Positions 27,284 to 35,162 of a stretch of DNA of 64,000 nucleotides are shown in pieces. Made by a program: the position numbers and the translations under genes. The notes beneath the pieces were generated by a model. It ran no database searches. It saw only the letters and a program-made list of their open reading frames with translations, and was not told the DNA's origin. This DNA comes from Haloplanus sp. CK5-1 (GTDB lineage: Archaea > Halobacteriota > Halobacteria > Halobacteriales > Haloferacaceae): NCBI RefSeq assembly GCF_037201915.1, contig NZ_CP147505.1, forward strand, positions 2,232,001-2,296,000. The letters are read 5' to 3'. Each line of letters begins with the position of its first letter. The stretch's first letter is position 1.

Positions 27284-27600
27284 TCAGTTTTCCGGGGCGG
27301 ATCCGCGGGCGAGCACCGCCGACCCCCCGTCGTCGTCGAACGTCCCGTCGCTCACTCGTGTCGTCGGGTCGTCCGCGGCGGGGACGATGTCGCCGCCGTC
27401 GTGAGTGTCGTCACGCTATTCTCGCCGAAGTCGAACTCGGGGTTCAGTTGAGGAGGCACTTCCGACAGCTAGTCGACACCCAACATGAACGGCCCGACGG
27501 TCGCGGCGACGACGACGGTGATGGCCACCATCAGGGCGGTCCCGACCACTTCGCTCTGGGCGTCGTCTTCGGCCAGCAGTCGATGGGGTCGCCCCCCGAT
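27284..27600 (-). pseudogene. Degraded type IV pilin-like gene (internal stop and frameshift, no start)
   Basis: Reading down from 27600 on the minus strand gives RIGGRPHRLLAEDDAQ, then SEVVGTALMVAITVVVAA, the hydrophobic pilin/archaellin N-terminal helix, then TVGPFMLGVD and a TAG (27468-27470). The same frame continues as LSEVPPQLNPEFDFGENSVT, a plausible pilin head. After TLT a one-base shift leads into [19 protein letters not shown] and so on to a TGA at 27284-27286. No ATG, GTG or TTG occurs in frame before the hydrophobic helix. The best reading is a broken pilin gene; a TATA-like GCTTTATCC remains at about 27618-27626. Confidence 0.6.
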
Positions 27601-27662
27601 TCGCGACGTCGTTTCGGGATAAAGCCACTCCGGTGGGGGCGAACCGCCGGAGTAGATCCGCC

Positions 27663-28097
27663 TCAGGCGTCCCGCGGTGGCACCGTCAACACCGGCGTGT
27701 CGGCGGTCCGGACGACCCGATCGGCGACACTCCCGAGGACGACGTGGGCCACTCCCGTCCGGCCGTGCGTTCCCATCACGATCAGGTCGACGTCCTCCGC
27801 GTCGGCGTACTCACCGATGCGCTGGGAGGGGACACCGTGTCTGATCACCTCGACTGCCTCGACGCCGGCGGTCTCGGCCCGGTCTAGGGCGTCCGCTGTC
27901 GGTCGTTCGGTCGACGCCTCGACCAGTTCCATCACGTCCGCGTGGCTCGCGTCCGTCCCGATGGGGCTCATCCGGACGTCGACCACGTAGAGCACGTGGA
28001 GCGTCGCACCGTGTGCCTTCGCGAGGTCGACGGCGTGTTCGGTCGCGGCGGCTGCACCGGCGCTCCCGTCCACCGGGAGGAGGATCGTCTCGTACAT
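27663..28097 (-). CDS. UspA-family universal stress protein
   Basis: 144 residues with a complete UspA fold: MYETILLPVDGSAGAAAATE (nucleotide-binding Asp in PVDGS), LHVLYVVDVR, and the terminal signature VMGTHGRTGVAHVVLGSVADRVVRTADTPVLTV, including the G-2x-G-9x-G(S/T) ATP-binding pattern. The ATG at 28097 starts the fold directly. It lies 50 bp downstream of the Mrp operon on the same strand and may be its last gene, paralleling the UspA-like domain fused to MrpE at the operon's beginning. Confidence 0.9.
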   Translation of the reverse strand: MYETILLPVDGSAGAAAATEHAVDLAKAHGATLHVLYVVDVRMSPIGTDASHADVMELVEASTERPTADALDRAETAGVEAVEVIRHGVPSQRIGEYADAEDVDLIVMGTHGRTGVAHVVLGSVADRVVRTADTPVLTVPPRDA

Positions 28098-28146
28098 GTC
28101 GTCTCCGACACACTGGGCGGCAAAACGATTGGGGGTCCGTCGCCGG

Positions 28147-29895
28147 CTACACGACGCCCAACCACACCAGCACACCCCCGAGGACGACCATGAGGATGAA
28201 GATGCTACTGCCGATGTTGGCGCGGAAGCGGGAGAGTGGCCCGGGGTCGACGCGTATGGCGGCTCCGCGGTCGGCGAGTGCGACGGCGGCGCGGTCGACC
28301 GCCGCGTACGTCTCCGTGACGCCGTGGACGAGCGCCCGCGTCCCGTAGAAGACCAACGGATTGTAGCCCGCGTCCACGTCGGGCATCCGCCCGATCTTCG
28401 ACAGCGGCTTCTTCAGTGCCGCGAAGCCGACGACGCCCGCCGCGGCGAGAGCCACGCCCTCGACCACGTGGGGGACGGTGTAGGTGTGATAGACGTGGGC
28501 GACGACGCTTCCGTCGGTAACGTCGAAGGGCAGCAGTCCGAACAGCGCACCGTCGAAGACGCCGTAGGCCACACACAGTCCCGCGACGAGCAGCATCGGA
28601 ATCCGCTGTGTCCACGGGGCTGGCGCCACGTCGTCGCCCTCGTATGGGCCGTGGAGGAAGGCGTAGTAGCCGAACTTGATGAACGACAGGAAGGTTCCGA
28701 CGCCGCCGACGAGGAGGAGCAACTCCAGCGTGTAGAAGTCGCCGACGACGAGTGGCCCCTTCACGAACGTGTAGTGGCTGGCGGAGATGACGATACCCTT
28801 GCTGACGAAGCCGTTGAAGCCGGGAAAGCCGGCGATGGAGAGCGCTGCGACGGTGAAGGCTACGGCGGTGACGGGCATCTTCCGCGCGAGGCCGCCGAGG
28901 TACTTCAGGTTCTCCTCGCCGGTGCTGTAGACCACCGCGCCGGCGGTCATGAACAGGAGGCTCTTGTAGAGGATGTGGTTGAAGACGTGGCCGAACGCGC
29001 CCGCCTGCGCCAGCGCGCTGCCGATGCCGACGCCCGCGACCATGTAGCCCACCTGCGACTGGATGTGGTAGGAGAGCAGGCGGCGCATGTCGTTCTGGAG
29101 GAGGGCGGCGCCGGCCCCGAAGACGGCCATCGCGCCACCCATGTAGGCGATCCAGAGGTGGCCGTCGGGGAACGCCCGGTACATACCGTAGACCCCCGTC
29201 TTGGTGGTGTAGACACAGAGGAAGACGCTGGCCGCGATGTGGGGTCGCGGGTAGGTGTCGGGGAGCCACGCGTGCAGGCCGATGAAGCCGACGTTGACGC
29301 CGATGCCGAGGGCGGCGAGGAGCTGTGGCACCGTCCCGACCATCCCGTCGGCGGCGCTGAAGAGCACGGAGCCGACGGCGGCGTAGTGCCACACGATGGC
29401 CGCGAGCAGGAGGCTCCCCCCGATGCCGTGGAGGAGCGCGTACCGGAAGCCGGCGCGCACGGCCTTGCCGCCGTAGTCCCAGACCAGCAACGTGCTCGTC
29501 ACCGCCATCAACTCCCACCAGACGATCAGAGTCAGCCAGTCGCCGGCGAAGACGGCGCCGAGGCCCGACCCGACGTAGGTGAGCGCGTAGGCCGTCTGCT
29601 TGCTCTCCGCGCCGGTCGCCCACGAGTAGCCGACGGCGACGGTGCCGATGAACGCGAAGACGAGGCCGACGACCCACGAGAACGGATCGACGTTGAAGAA
29701 GACGGCGTCGAAGCCGAACAGCCGCCCGGTCAGGTGTGTCCCTTCGGGGACGACCCAGATCCAGACCGTCACGAGCGCCGTCGTCCCCCCGCCGAGCAGG
29801 TGGGCGAGGCGGCGTCGGCCGCCGGCGAGGCCGGTCGCGAGCGCCGCGGCGAGGACGACGATTCCCGGCGGGAGGGCGGTGAGCGGTCCCGTCAC
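28147..29895 (-). CDS. Mrp-type antiporter / complex I-like membrane subunit (third NuoL/M-like protein)
   Basis: 582 residues from a GTG start that overlaps the previous stop as GTGA. About 14 to 16 helices. The proton-path family motifs are present: LTLIVWWELMAVTSTLLV with the conserved glutamate, GIGVNVGFIGLHAWLPDTYP, NDMRRLLSYHIQSQVGYMVAG and FNHILYKSLLFMTAGAV. The C-terminal part carries a long cytoplasmic loop and an extra helix. It is a homologue of MrpA/MrpD and NuoL/M. Last of three such paralogues in the operon. Confidence 0.85.
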   Translation of the reverse strand: MTGPLTALPPGIVVLAAALATGLAGGRRRLAHLLGGGTTALVTVWIWVVPEGTHLTGRLFGFDAVFFNVDPFSWVVGLVFAFIGTVAVGYSWATGAESKQTAYALTYVGSGLGAVFAGDWLTLIVWWELMAVTSTLLVWDYGGKAVRAGFRYALLHGIGGSLLLAAIVWHYAAVGSVLFSAADGMVGTVPQLLAALGIGVNVGFIGLHAWLPDTYPRPHIAASVFLCVYTTKTGVYGMYRAFPDGHLWIAYMGGAMAVFGAGAALLQNDMRRLLSYHIQSQVGYMVAGVGIGSALAQAGAFGHVFNHILYKSLLFMTAGAVVYSTGEENLKYLGGLARKMPVTAVAFTVAALSIAGFPGFNGFVSKGIVISASHYTFVKGPLVVGDFYTLELLLLVGGVGTFLSFIKFGYYAFLHGPYEGDDVAPAPWTQRIPMLLVAGLCVAYGVFDGALFGLLPFDVTDGSVVAHVYHTYTVPHVVEGVALAAAGVVGFAALKKPLSKIGRMPDVDAGYNPLVFYGTRALVHGVTETYAAVDRAAVALADRGAAIRVDPGPLSRFRANIGSSIFILMVVLGGVLVWLGVV

Positions 29896-31595
29896 AGGAC
29901 ACTCACCCCCGTCGCGCCTTCGACGACGACGTCGACGAGGCGCAGGAACACCGCCGTCTCGGGGATCACGCCGATGAGGACTGCGCCAGTCATCGCCGCG
30001 AGAATGGGGCCGAGTATGAACCACGTGCTCTCACCGCCGAGCCACCCGCGGCGCTCCCAGCCGCCGGCGGGCGGGCCACCGTGGTGGTCGTCGTGTGCGT
30101 CGTCGTGTGCGTCGTCGTATCCGTGCTCGTCGTGTCCGTGGTCATCGTGGTCGTCGTGCCCGCCGTCGGTGACGGCACCGGAGTCGGGCGACGGCGTCTC
30201 GGGGAGGATCGACCGCGTCTCGCCGCCGAGGGGGAACTCCACGAGCGGTTTGGCGTCGTGTTCGTCCTCGGCCTCGAAGAAGGCCTGGTAGAAGACGGGC
30301 CAGAAGTACGCGATGTTGAGGACGCCCGAGACGAGGAGGACGACGGCGAAGACGCTCTGTTCGGCGCTCACGCTCCCGATCAGGAGGTACCACTTGCTGA
30401 CGAATCCGGCGACCAGCGGGATGCCGGCCATGCCCGCGGCGGCGACGCCGAACGCGAGCATGGTCAGAGGCATCCGCTTGCCGATGCCCGCCATGTCGCT
30501 GATGTCGTCGGTGTGGGTCTCGACGTGGATGGCTCCCGCGGTGAAAAAGAGGGTGAGCTTCATGAACGCGTGGGCGGGGATGTGCAGCAGGCCGCCGACG
30601 ATGGAGGTGGGATCGAGGATGGCGATGCCGAGGACGATGTAGGAGAGTTGGCTCACCGTCGAGAACGCCAGCCGGCGCTTGAGGTTGTCCTGTCGAAGCG
30701 CGATGACGCTGGCGAGCGTGAGCGTGGCGGCGGCGACGACGGCCAGCGGGAGCCCCAACCCCAGCGCACCGGTGAGGTCGACGCCGTACACGTCGAGGAC
30801 GACCCGCGCGATGCCGAAGACGCCGCTCTTGACGACGGCGACGGCGTGGAGCAGCCCGGAGACGGGCGTCGGCGCGACCATCGCGTCGGGGAGCCACGAG
30901 TGCAGCGGCATGAGCGCCGCCTTGACGCCGAACCCGCCGATCAGGAGGACGAACGCCGCCCGCGCGAGGACGGGATCGGCGTCGACGAGGCCGGCGATGC
31001 CGCCCGCGGTGAAGCCGGTCGTACCGGTCATCGTGGCGACCAGAATCGTGCCCGCGAGGACGGCGACCCCGCCACCGAAGGTGTAGGCGAGGTACTTCCG
31101 GCCGGCCGCCCGCGCCTCGGCCGTCTCGTCGTGGGTGACCAAAGGATACGTGGCGACGGTCAGCAGTTCGTAGAAGACGAAGAGGGTGACGAGGTTTGCG
31201 GCGAAGGCGACGCCGAGCGCGGCGGCGACGCTCGCGGCGAAGGCGGCGAAGTAGCGGGTCTGATCGCCCTCGTCGAGCCCCCGCATGTAGCCGATGCTGT
31301 AGAAACTGGTGACGAGCCACAGCAGGCTCGCGACGGTCGCGAAGAGGAGGCCGAGCGGGTCGGCCCGCAGCGAGAGGTCGACGCCCGCGACCAGCGTCCC
31401 GAGGTGGGAGACGCGAACGGTCCCGTCGAGGGCGGCGGGGAGCATGCTCGCCACGAGCGCGAACGCGCCGCCGGCCGCGAGGACGGTCCAGCCCTCGCGG
31501 ACGTCCGGTCGGCGGGCGGAGGCGAGGATCGGTACCACGGCGACCGCCGCGACTGCGACGGCCAGAGCCGGTCTGAGGGAGGCGATGTCGGTCAT
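29892..31595 (-). CDS. Mrp-type antiporter subunit D-like with histidine/aspartate-rich loop
   Basis: 567 residues, MrpD/NuoM-like: VTLFVFYELLTVATYPLVTH, KAALMPLHSWLPDAMVAPTP, RQDNLKRRLAFSTVSQLSYI, IPAHAFMKLTLFFTAGAI. Between the last two helices (about residues 484-524) is a long loop made almost only of His, Asp and Gly (for example HDDHDDHGHDEHGYDDAH), an apparent metal-binding segment not usual in MrpD. It could bind Zn, Ni or Cu and tune transport or simply buffer metal; this is inference. Overlaps both neighbours by ATGA/GTGA. Confidence 0.87.
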   Translation of the reverse strand: MTDIASLRPALAVAVAAVAVVPILASARRPDVREGWTVLAAGGAFALVASMLPAALDGTVRVSHLGTLVAGVDLSLRADPLGLLFATVASLLWLVTSFYSIGYMRGLDEGDQTRYFAAFAASVAAALGVAFAANLVTLFVFYELLTVATYPLVTHDETAEARAAGRKYLAYTFGGGVAVLAGTILVATMTGTTGFTAGGIAGLVDADPVLARAAFVLLIGGFGVKAALMPLHSWLPDAMVAPTPVSGLLHAVAVVKSGVFGIARVVLDVYGVDLTGALGLGLPLAVVAAATLTLASVIALRQDNLKRRLAFSTVSQLSYIVLGIAILDPTSIVGGLLHIPAHAFMKLTLFFTAGAIHVETHTDDISDMAGIGKRMPLTMLAFGVAAAGMAGIPLVAGFVSKWYLLIGSVSAEQSVFAVVLLVSGVLNIAYFWPVFYQAFFEAEDEHDAKPLVEFPLGGETRSILPETPSPDSGAVTDGGHDDHDDHGHDEHGYDDAHDDAHDDHHGGPPAGGWERRGWLGGESTWFILGPILAAMTGAVLIGVIPETAVFLRLVDVVVEGATGVSVL

Positions 31596-33088
31596 GAGGC
31601 GAGAAGGGTGTCGATCGTCGGTTCCAGCGCTATCTGCAGGTTCGTGACGACGAGGCCGAGGACGACGGCGACGACCGCCGCGAGGACGACGAGTGCGAGG
31701 GCGACCCGGCTCGGTCGATCCGGGCGCTCACCCTCACCTTCACCGCCGTCGGCCGCCGCGCGCACGCTCGGCGAGGCCGGCGCGACGAACATTCGCTCGA
31801 TCAGCAGCGCGAAGTACGCGAGCGTCAAAAGCGTCGAGGCGAAGATGACGACCGCGACGGGCCACGTGCCCGCTCGCACCGCCCCGAGCGCGATGTACCA
31901 CTTGCCGGCGAAGCCGACGGCGGGCGGCACGCCGACCATCGCGAGCATGAGGACGGCGCTCGCCCCCCCGAGGAACGGGAAGCGGTCGGCGAGGCCCGCG
32001 TACCCGTCGACGGTCGTGGCTCCGGTCAGGTCGTCGATCGTGCCGGCGGCGACGAACAGCCCGCCTTTCATGATCGCGTGGCCGACCAAGTGGACGACCG
32101 CGCCGAACACCGCGGCGGGGGTGCCGACCGCGAGCCCGACGACCACGAGGCCGTACTGCGAGACCGAGGAGTAGGCGAGCATCCGCTTGACTTCGGACTG
32201 GACGACCGCGAGGACGCTTCCGGCGACGATGCTCAGCGCCGCGAAGGCGACGATGGCGTCGCGGGCGACGGGGACGGCCTCGAAGAAGGCCGGCGTGTAG
32301 ACGGTGTAGAGTAGTCGCAGGAGGGCGTAGGCGGCCACCGTCGACACGAGCGCGGAGATGAGCGCGCTCACGCTGTCGGGGGCGTCGTTGTAGGCGTCCG
32401 GTTGCCACGTGTGGAGTGGGAACAGCGCCGCTTTGGTCGCGAGGCCGACGACGATGAAGCCAAAGGAGGCGAGCACCAGCGGCGAGTCGTACCCCACCTG
32501 AGCCAGTTTCACCGAGAGGTCGGCCATGTTGAGCGTCCCGGTCGCGATCAGCGCGTAGCCGACGCCCAACAGATAGAGGGAGGCGGCGACGGTGCCGAAG
32601 AGGAGGTACTTGAGCGCCGCCACCGCGGATCGGCCCGTGCCGGCACTGGCGACCAGGGCGTAGGTCGCGAGTCCGGAGATCTCGAGGAAGACGTAGAGGT
32701 TGAACACGTCGCCGGTGACGGACATGCCGGAGAGTCCAGCCACGAGGAGGAGGTACTCGGTGTAGAAGGCGGTGCCGCCGGGGTCGTCGTCGACGGCGTA
32801 GAAGAGGACGCCGAGGGAGACGACGGCGACGAGGGAGACGACGACGGCCGACACCCCGTCGACGACGAGTTCGATCCCGTAGGGCGCGACGAAGCCGCCG
32901 ACGCCGTTCGAGAGCGGCCCCTCGAGGAGCGCGCGCGATCCGATCCAGCCGGCGAGACCGACCTGACCGAGGAGGGTCAGCGCGGCCACCACCGGCGGAC
33001 CGCGGTCGTCCAGCAGTCCGGCGGCCACCGCGAGCAACGCGCCGAGCAGCGGCACCGCGACCAGCAGCGGGACGAAAGTGTCAATCAT
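31592..33088 (-). CDS. mrpD: Mrp-type antiporter subunit D
   Basis: 498 residues, close to the usual MrpD length. Key stretches: VFNLYVFLEISGLATYALVA with the conserved glutamate, KAALFPLHTWQPDAYNDAPD, VQSEVKRMLAYSSVSQYGLV and HLVGHAIMKGGLFVAAGTI. The last 45 residues include a final helix and a short tail. It begins eight bases inside the mrpC frame and is followed by a second D-like gene, an arrangement also seen in Mbh/Mrp-like archaeal clusters. Confidence 0.9.
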   Translation of the reverse strand: MIDTFVPLLVAVPLLGALLAVAAGLLDDRGPPVVAALTLLGQVGLAGWIGSRALLEGPLSNGVGGFVAPYGIELVVDGVSAVVVSLVAVVSLGVLFYAVDDDPGGTAFYTEYLLLVAGLSGMSVTGDVFNLYVFLEISGLATYALVASAGTGRSAVAALKYLLFGTVAASLYLLGVGYALIATGTLNMADLSVKLAQVGYDSPLVLASFGFIVVGLATKAALFPLHTWQPDAYNDAPDSVSALISALVSTVAAYALLRLLYTVYTPAFFEAVPVARDAIVAFAALSIVAGSVLAVVQSEVKRMLAYSSVSQYGLVVVGLAVGTPAAVFGAVVHLVGHAIMKGGLFVAAGTIDDLTGATTVDGYAGLADRFPFLGGASAVLMLAMVGVPPAVGFAGKWYIALGAVRAGTWPVAVVIFASTLLTLAYFALLIERMFVAPASPSVRAAADGGEGEGERPDRPSRVALALVVLAAVVAVVLGLVVTNLQIALEPTIDTLLAS

Positions 33089-33446
33089 CCGTCAGCACCT
33101 CCGAGAGGGTGTCCTCGTTGAGGGTGCCGTAACTGTCGTGGATGCGGACGACGAGGCCGAGTGCGACGGCGGTGAGGCTCACCCCGACCACGATGGCCGT
33201 CAGGATCAGGACGTGTGGGAGCGGGGAGACGAAGGGGCCACCGCCGCCGCCGCTCTCGACGACCGGCGAGCGCCCGTTCACGTGGTAGGCGCTCGTGATG
33301 AAGAAGACGAATATGCCCGTCTGGAAGACGTTGAGCCCGATGATCTTCTTCACCAAGTTGTCGCTCTCGATCATGACGTAGGCGCCGATGGCGAGGAGGA
33401 GAACGACGACGATGTACGTGTATCTGGTCGTGACGAGATCGATCAT
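33081..33446 (-). CDS. mrpC: Mrp-type antiporter subunit C
   Basis: 121 residues, NuoK-like, with three helices (about 10-27, 36-55 and 75-98). Characteristic is SDNLVKKIIGLNVFQTGIFVFFI and LPHVLILTAIVVGVSLTAVAL. A short glycine-rich insertion (ESGGGGGPFVS) joins helices two and three. Its ATG overlaps the mrpB stop. Confidence 0.9.
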   Translation of the reverse strand: MIDLVTTRYTYIVVVLLLAIGAYVMIESDNLVKKIIGLNVFQTGIFVFFITSAYHVNGRSPVVESGGGGGPFVSPLPHVLILTAIVVGVSLTAVALGLVVRIHDSYGTLNEDTLSEVLTDD

Positions 33447-34012
33447 TCGGTATCCTCCTCCGCGCCGACCGTGACGCTGTTGATGCCGGTCCCGAGCAGG
33501 AAGAAGAGGCCGGTGATGACGCCGGCGACGACGACGCCGATGCCGACCTCGACGAGTTCGATGCTGTACTTGGTCCCGTGGTGCATCACGCTCTCGTAGC
33601 CGCCGACCTCGAGGAAGTTGTCGCCGACGAGATACCCGCCGAACCCGATGGTGAGGAAGGTGCCCACCCCCGCCAGGAGGAGGATCCCGAGATGCTCGTT
33701 TCGCAGGCGGTCGGCGACGGGATCGATACCGAACGCGAACCCCAGCATGACGACGGTCGTGGCGGCGATGACGCCGCCCTGGAAGCCGCCGCCGGCGGAA
33801 CTCGCGCCGTGGAACATGACGAACACGCCGAGGGTCAACACGAACGGGGCGATGACCCGGACGGTCGTCATGATGATCGTGCTCTCGACGTACGGTGGGC
33901 GCTCCGTGGCGGGTCGGGAGACGCGCCCGGATCCGTCGGAGTCGGGAGCGACCCTCTGTTCGGTTGCCGCGTCGATGCCACTCGTCGTCTCTGGATCGTC
34001 GGGTCCACTCAT
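33443..34012 (-). CDS. mrpB: Mrp-type antiporter subunit B (MnhB)
   Basis: 189 residues. A 45-residue hydrophilic N-terminal extension (Asp, Ser, Thr, Arg) precedes the MnhB domain: STIIMTTVRVIAPFVLTLGVFVMFHG, SSAGGGFQGGVIAATTVVMLGFAFG and three further helices. MnhB is the companion to MrpA in sodium/proton exchange. ATGA overlap upstream with the DUF4040 gene. Confidence 0.9.
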   Translation of the reverse strand: MSGPDDPETTSGIDAATEQRVAPDSDGSGRVSRPATERPPYVESTIIMTTVRVIAPFVLTLGVFVMFHGASSAGGGFQGGVIAATTVVMLGFAFGIDPVADRLRNEHLGILLLAGVGTFLTIGFGGYLVGDNFLEVGGYESVMHHGTKYSIELVEVGIGVVVAGVITGLFFLLGTGINSVTVGAEEDTE

Positions 34013-34545
34013 ACGAACTCCTCCTGTCGAAGGACGAGCAACATGGCGACGCCGGCCGCGAAGACGACCGCCACCTCGCCGAGCGTGTCGAACCCGCGGT
34101 AGCCGACGAGCACCGCCGTCACGACGTTCGTCACGTCGGTCTGCTCGTATGCGTTTTCGAGGTAGTACTGGCTCACTTCGCCGGCGAGGACCGGTGACGA
34201 CGGATCGCCGACCGCCGGGAGCGCCGGTATCGTCGCGCCGACGGTGAGGACGACGGCGACGACGGCCAGCGCCGACCGGGGGCTGATCCCCTCGAACCGC
34301 TCGGACCGCGGGACGCTGGTGCGGGCGATAGTGAGCACGAAGAGGACGGTCGTGATGCCGGCACCGACTGCCGCCTCGGTGAGCGCCACGTCGGGGGCCC
34401 GCAACAGCGCCCAGAGGACGGCCACGCCGAAACTGTAGCCGGCGAAGGCGACGATGCTCGCGACCACGTCGTGGAGGACGGCCGCCACGAGCGCGCTCCC
34501 GATCATGAACAGGAGGACGGCCGCGACGGGCAGTGAGAGGCTCAC
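34009..34545 (-). CDS. DUF4040/MbhD-MbhE-like subunit of the Mrp complex
   Basis: 178 residues from GTG 34545 (GTGA overlap with mrpG). Helices at about 3-25, 30-50 and 55-75 carry the pattern DVVASIVAFAGYSFGVAVLW and LLRAPDVALTEAAVGAGITTVLF, the C-terminal part of MrpA (DUF4040). The second half, with YLENAYEQTDVTNVVTAVLVGYRGFDTLGE, matches the MbhE-like part. In this cluster MrpA is thus split into this protein and a separate antiporter-like protein. A longer in-frame extension upstream is mrpG out of frame. Confidence 0.83.
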   Translation of the reverse strand: MSLSLPVAAVLLFMIGSALVAAVLHDVVASIVAFAGYSFGVAVLWALLRAPDVALTEAAVGAGITTVLFVLTIARTSVPRSERFEGISPRSALAVVAVVLTVGATIPALPAVGDPSSPVLAGEVSQYYLENAYEQTDVTNVVTAVLVGYRGFDTLGEVAVVFAAGVAMLLVLRQEEFV

Positions 34546-34880
34546 GCGTCCCCCTCCTCTTCGTCGATCCACGGGGCGTCGACGTCGCCGGCAGGTTCGA
34601 CGTTCTGTTCCTTTCCGGATCTGGCGATGGCGTGGGCGGCGGTCGGACTCGTCAGGAGCAGGAAGACCAACAGAAATCCCAGCTTCAGCGACTCGGTGGA
34701 GACGCCGAGGACGACGGCGACGCCGGCGACGGCGAGCACCGACCCGAGGGTGTCGCTCTTCGAGGCGGCGTGAAGTCGAGCGTAGAGGCCCGGCAACCGG
34801 AGGAGGCCGACGGTGGCGACGAACCCGAAGAAGGTACCACCGACCACGAGTGCGGCCGCGAGGTACTCGAGGGGTGTCAT
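34542..34880 (-). CDS. mrpG: Mrp-type antiporter subunit G
   Basis: 112 residues. Three helices, with the family pattern FFGFVATVGLLRLPGLYARLHAASKSDTLG and GFLLVFLLLTSPTAAHAIAR. The C-terminal 25 residues are acidic. The ATG at 34880 overlaps the mrpF stop; five codons further upstream is another start within mrpF. Confidence 0.92.
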   Translation of the reverse strand: MTPLEYLAAALVVGGTFFGFVATVGLLRLPGLYARLHAASKSDTLGSVLAVAGVAVVLGVSTESLKLGFLLVFLLLTSPTAAHAIARSGKEQNVEPAGDVDAPWIDEEEGDA

Positions 34881-35161
34881 ATGACGCCACCCCACTCGAC
34901 GGTGAACTTCGAGACGGCGATGCTCATGACGAAGTTGAGCAGGGCGTACACCAGCGCGACGTCGAGATAGCCGTACTCGCCGAGCGCGACGCTCACCAGC
35001 GCGATGACGATGACGGTGTTGGTGCCGACGACGTTGATCGCGACGATGCGGTCCTGGGTGGTCGGGCCACGGAACACCCGGTAGAGGAGGGCGACCGCGA
35101 ACAGCACGAACGCGCCGGCGGCGGCGAGGAAGATAGTCGAGAGGGTCCCGGAGACGGCCAT
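34877..35161 (-). CDS. mrpF: Mrp-type antiporter subunit F
   Basis: 94 residues, the normal length. Helices at about 6-25, 37-57 and 63-83, with the signature RVFRGPTTQDRIVAINVVGTN and YGYLDVALVYALLNFVMSIA. Starts one base after the mrpE stop. Confidence 0.92.
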   Translation of the reverse strand: MAVSGTLSTIFLAAAGAFVLFAVALLYRVFRGPTTQDRIVAINVVGTNTVIVIALVSVALGEYGYLDVALVYALLNFVMSIAVSKFTVEWGGVI

Positions 35162-35162
35162 C

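Noticed and set aside
27468-27470. The in-frame TAG in the pilin remnant read as pyrrolysine
   Set aside because: No pyl genes are visible, haloarchaea are not known to use pyrrolysine, and the downstream frameshift and missing start point to decay instead.
28096-30291. Very long plus-strand reading frame (731 codons) opposite the Mrp genes
   Set aside because: It is the mirror of strongly biased GC-rich codons; its translation is low-complexity and charge-rich, with no domain, while the minus strand gives clear antiporter subunits.
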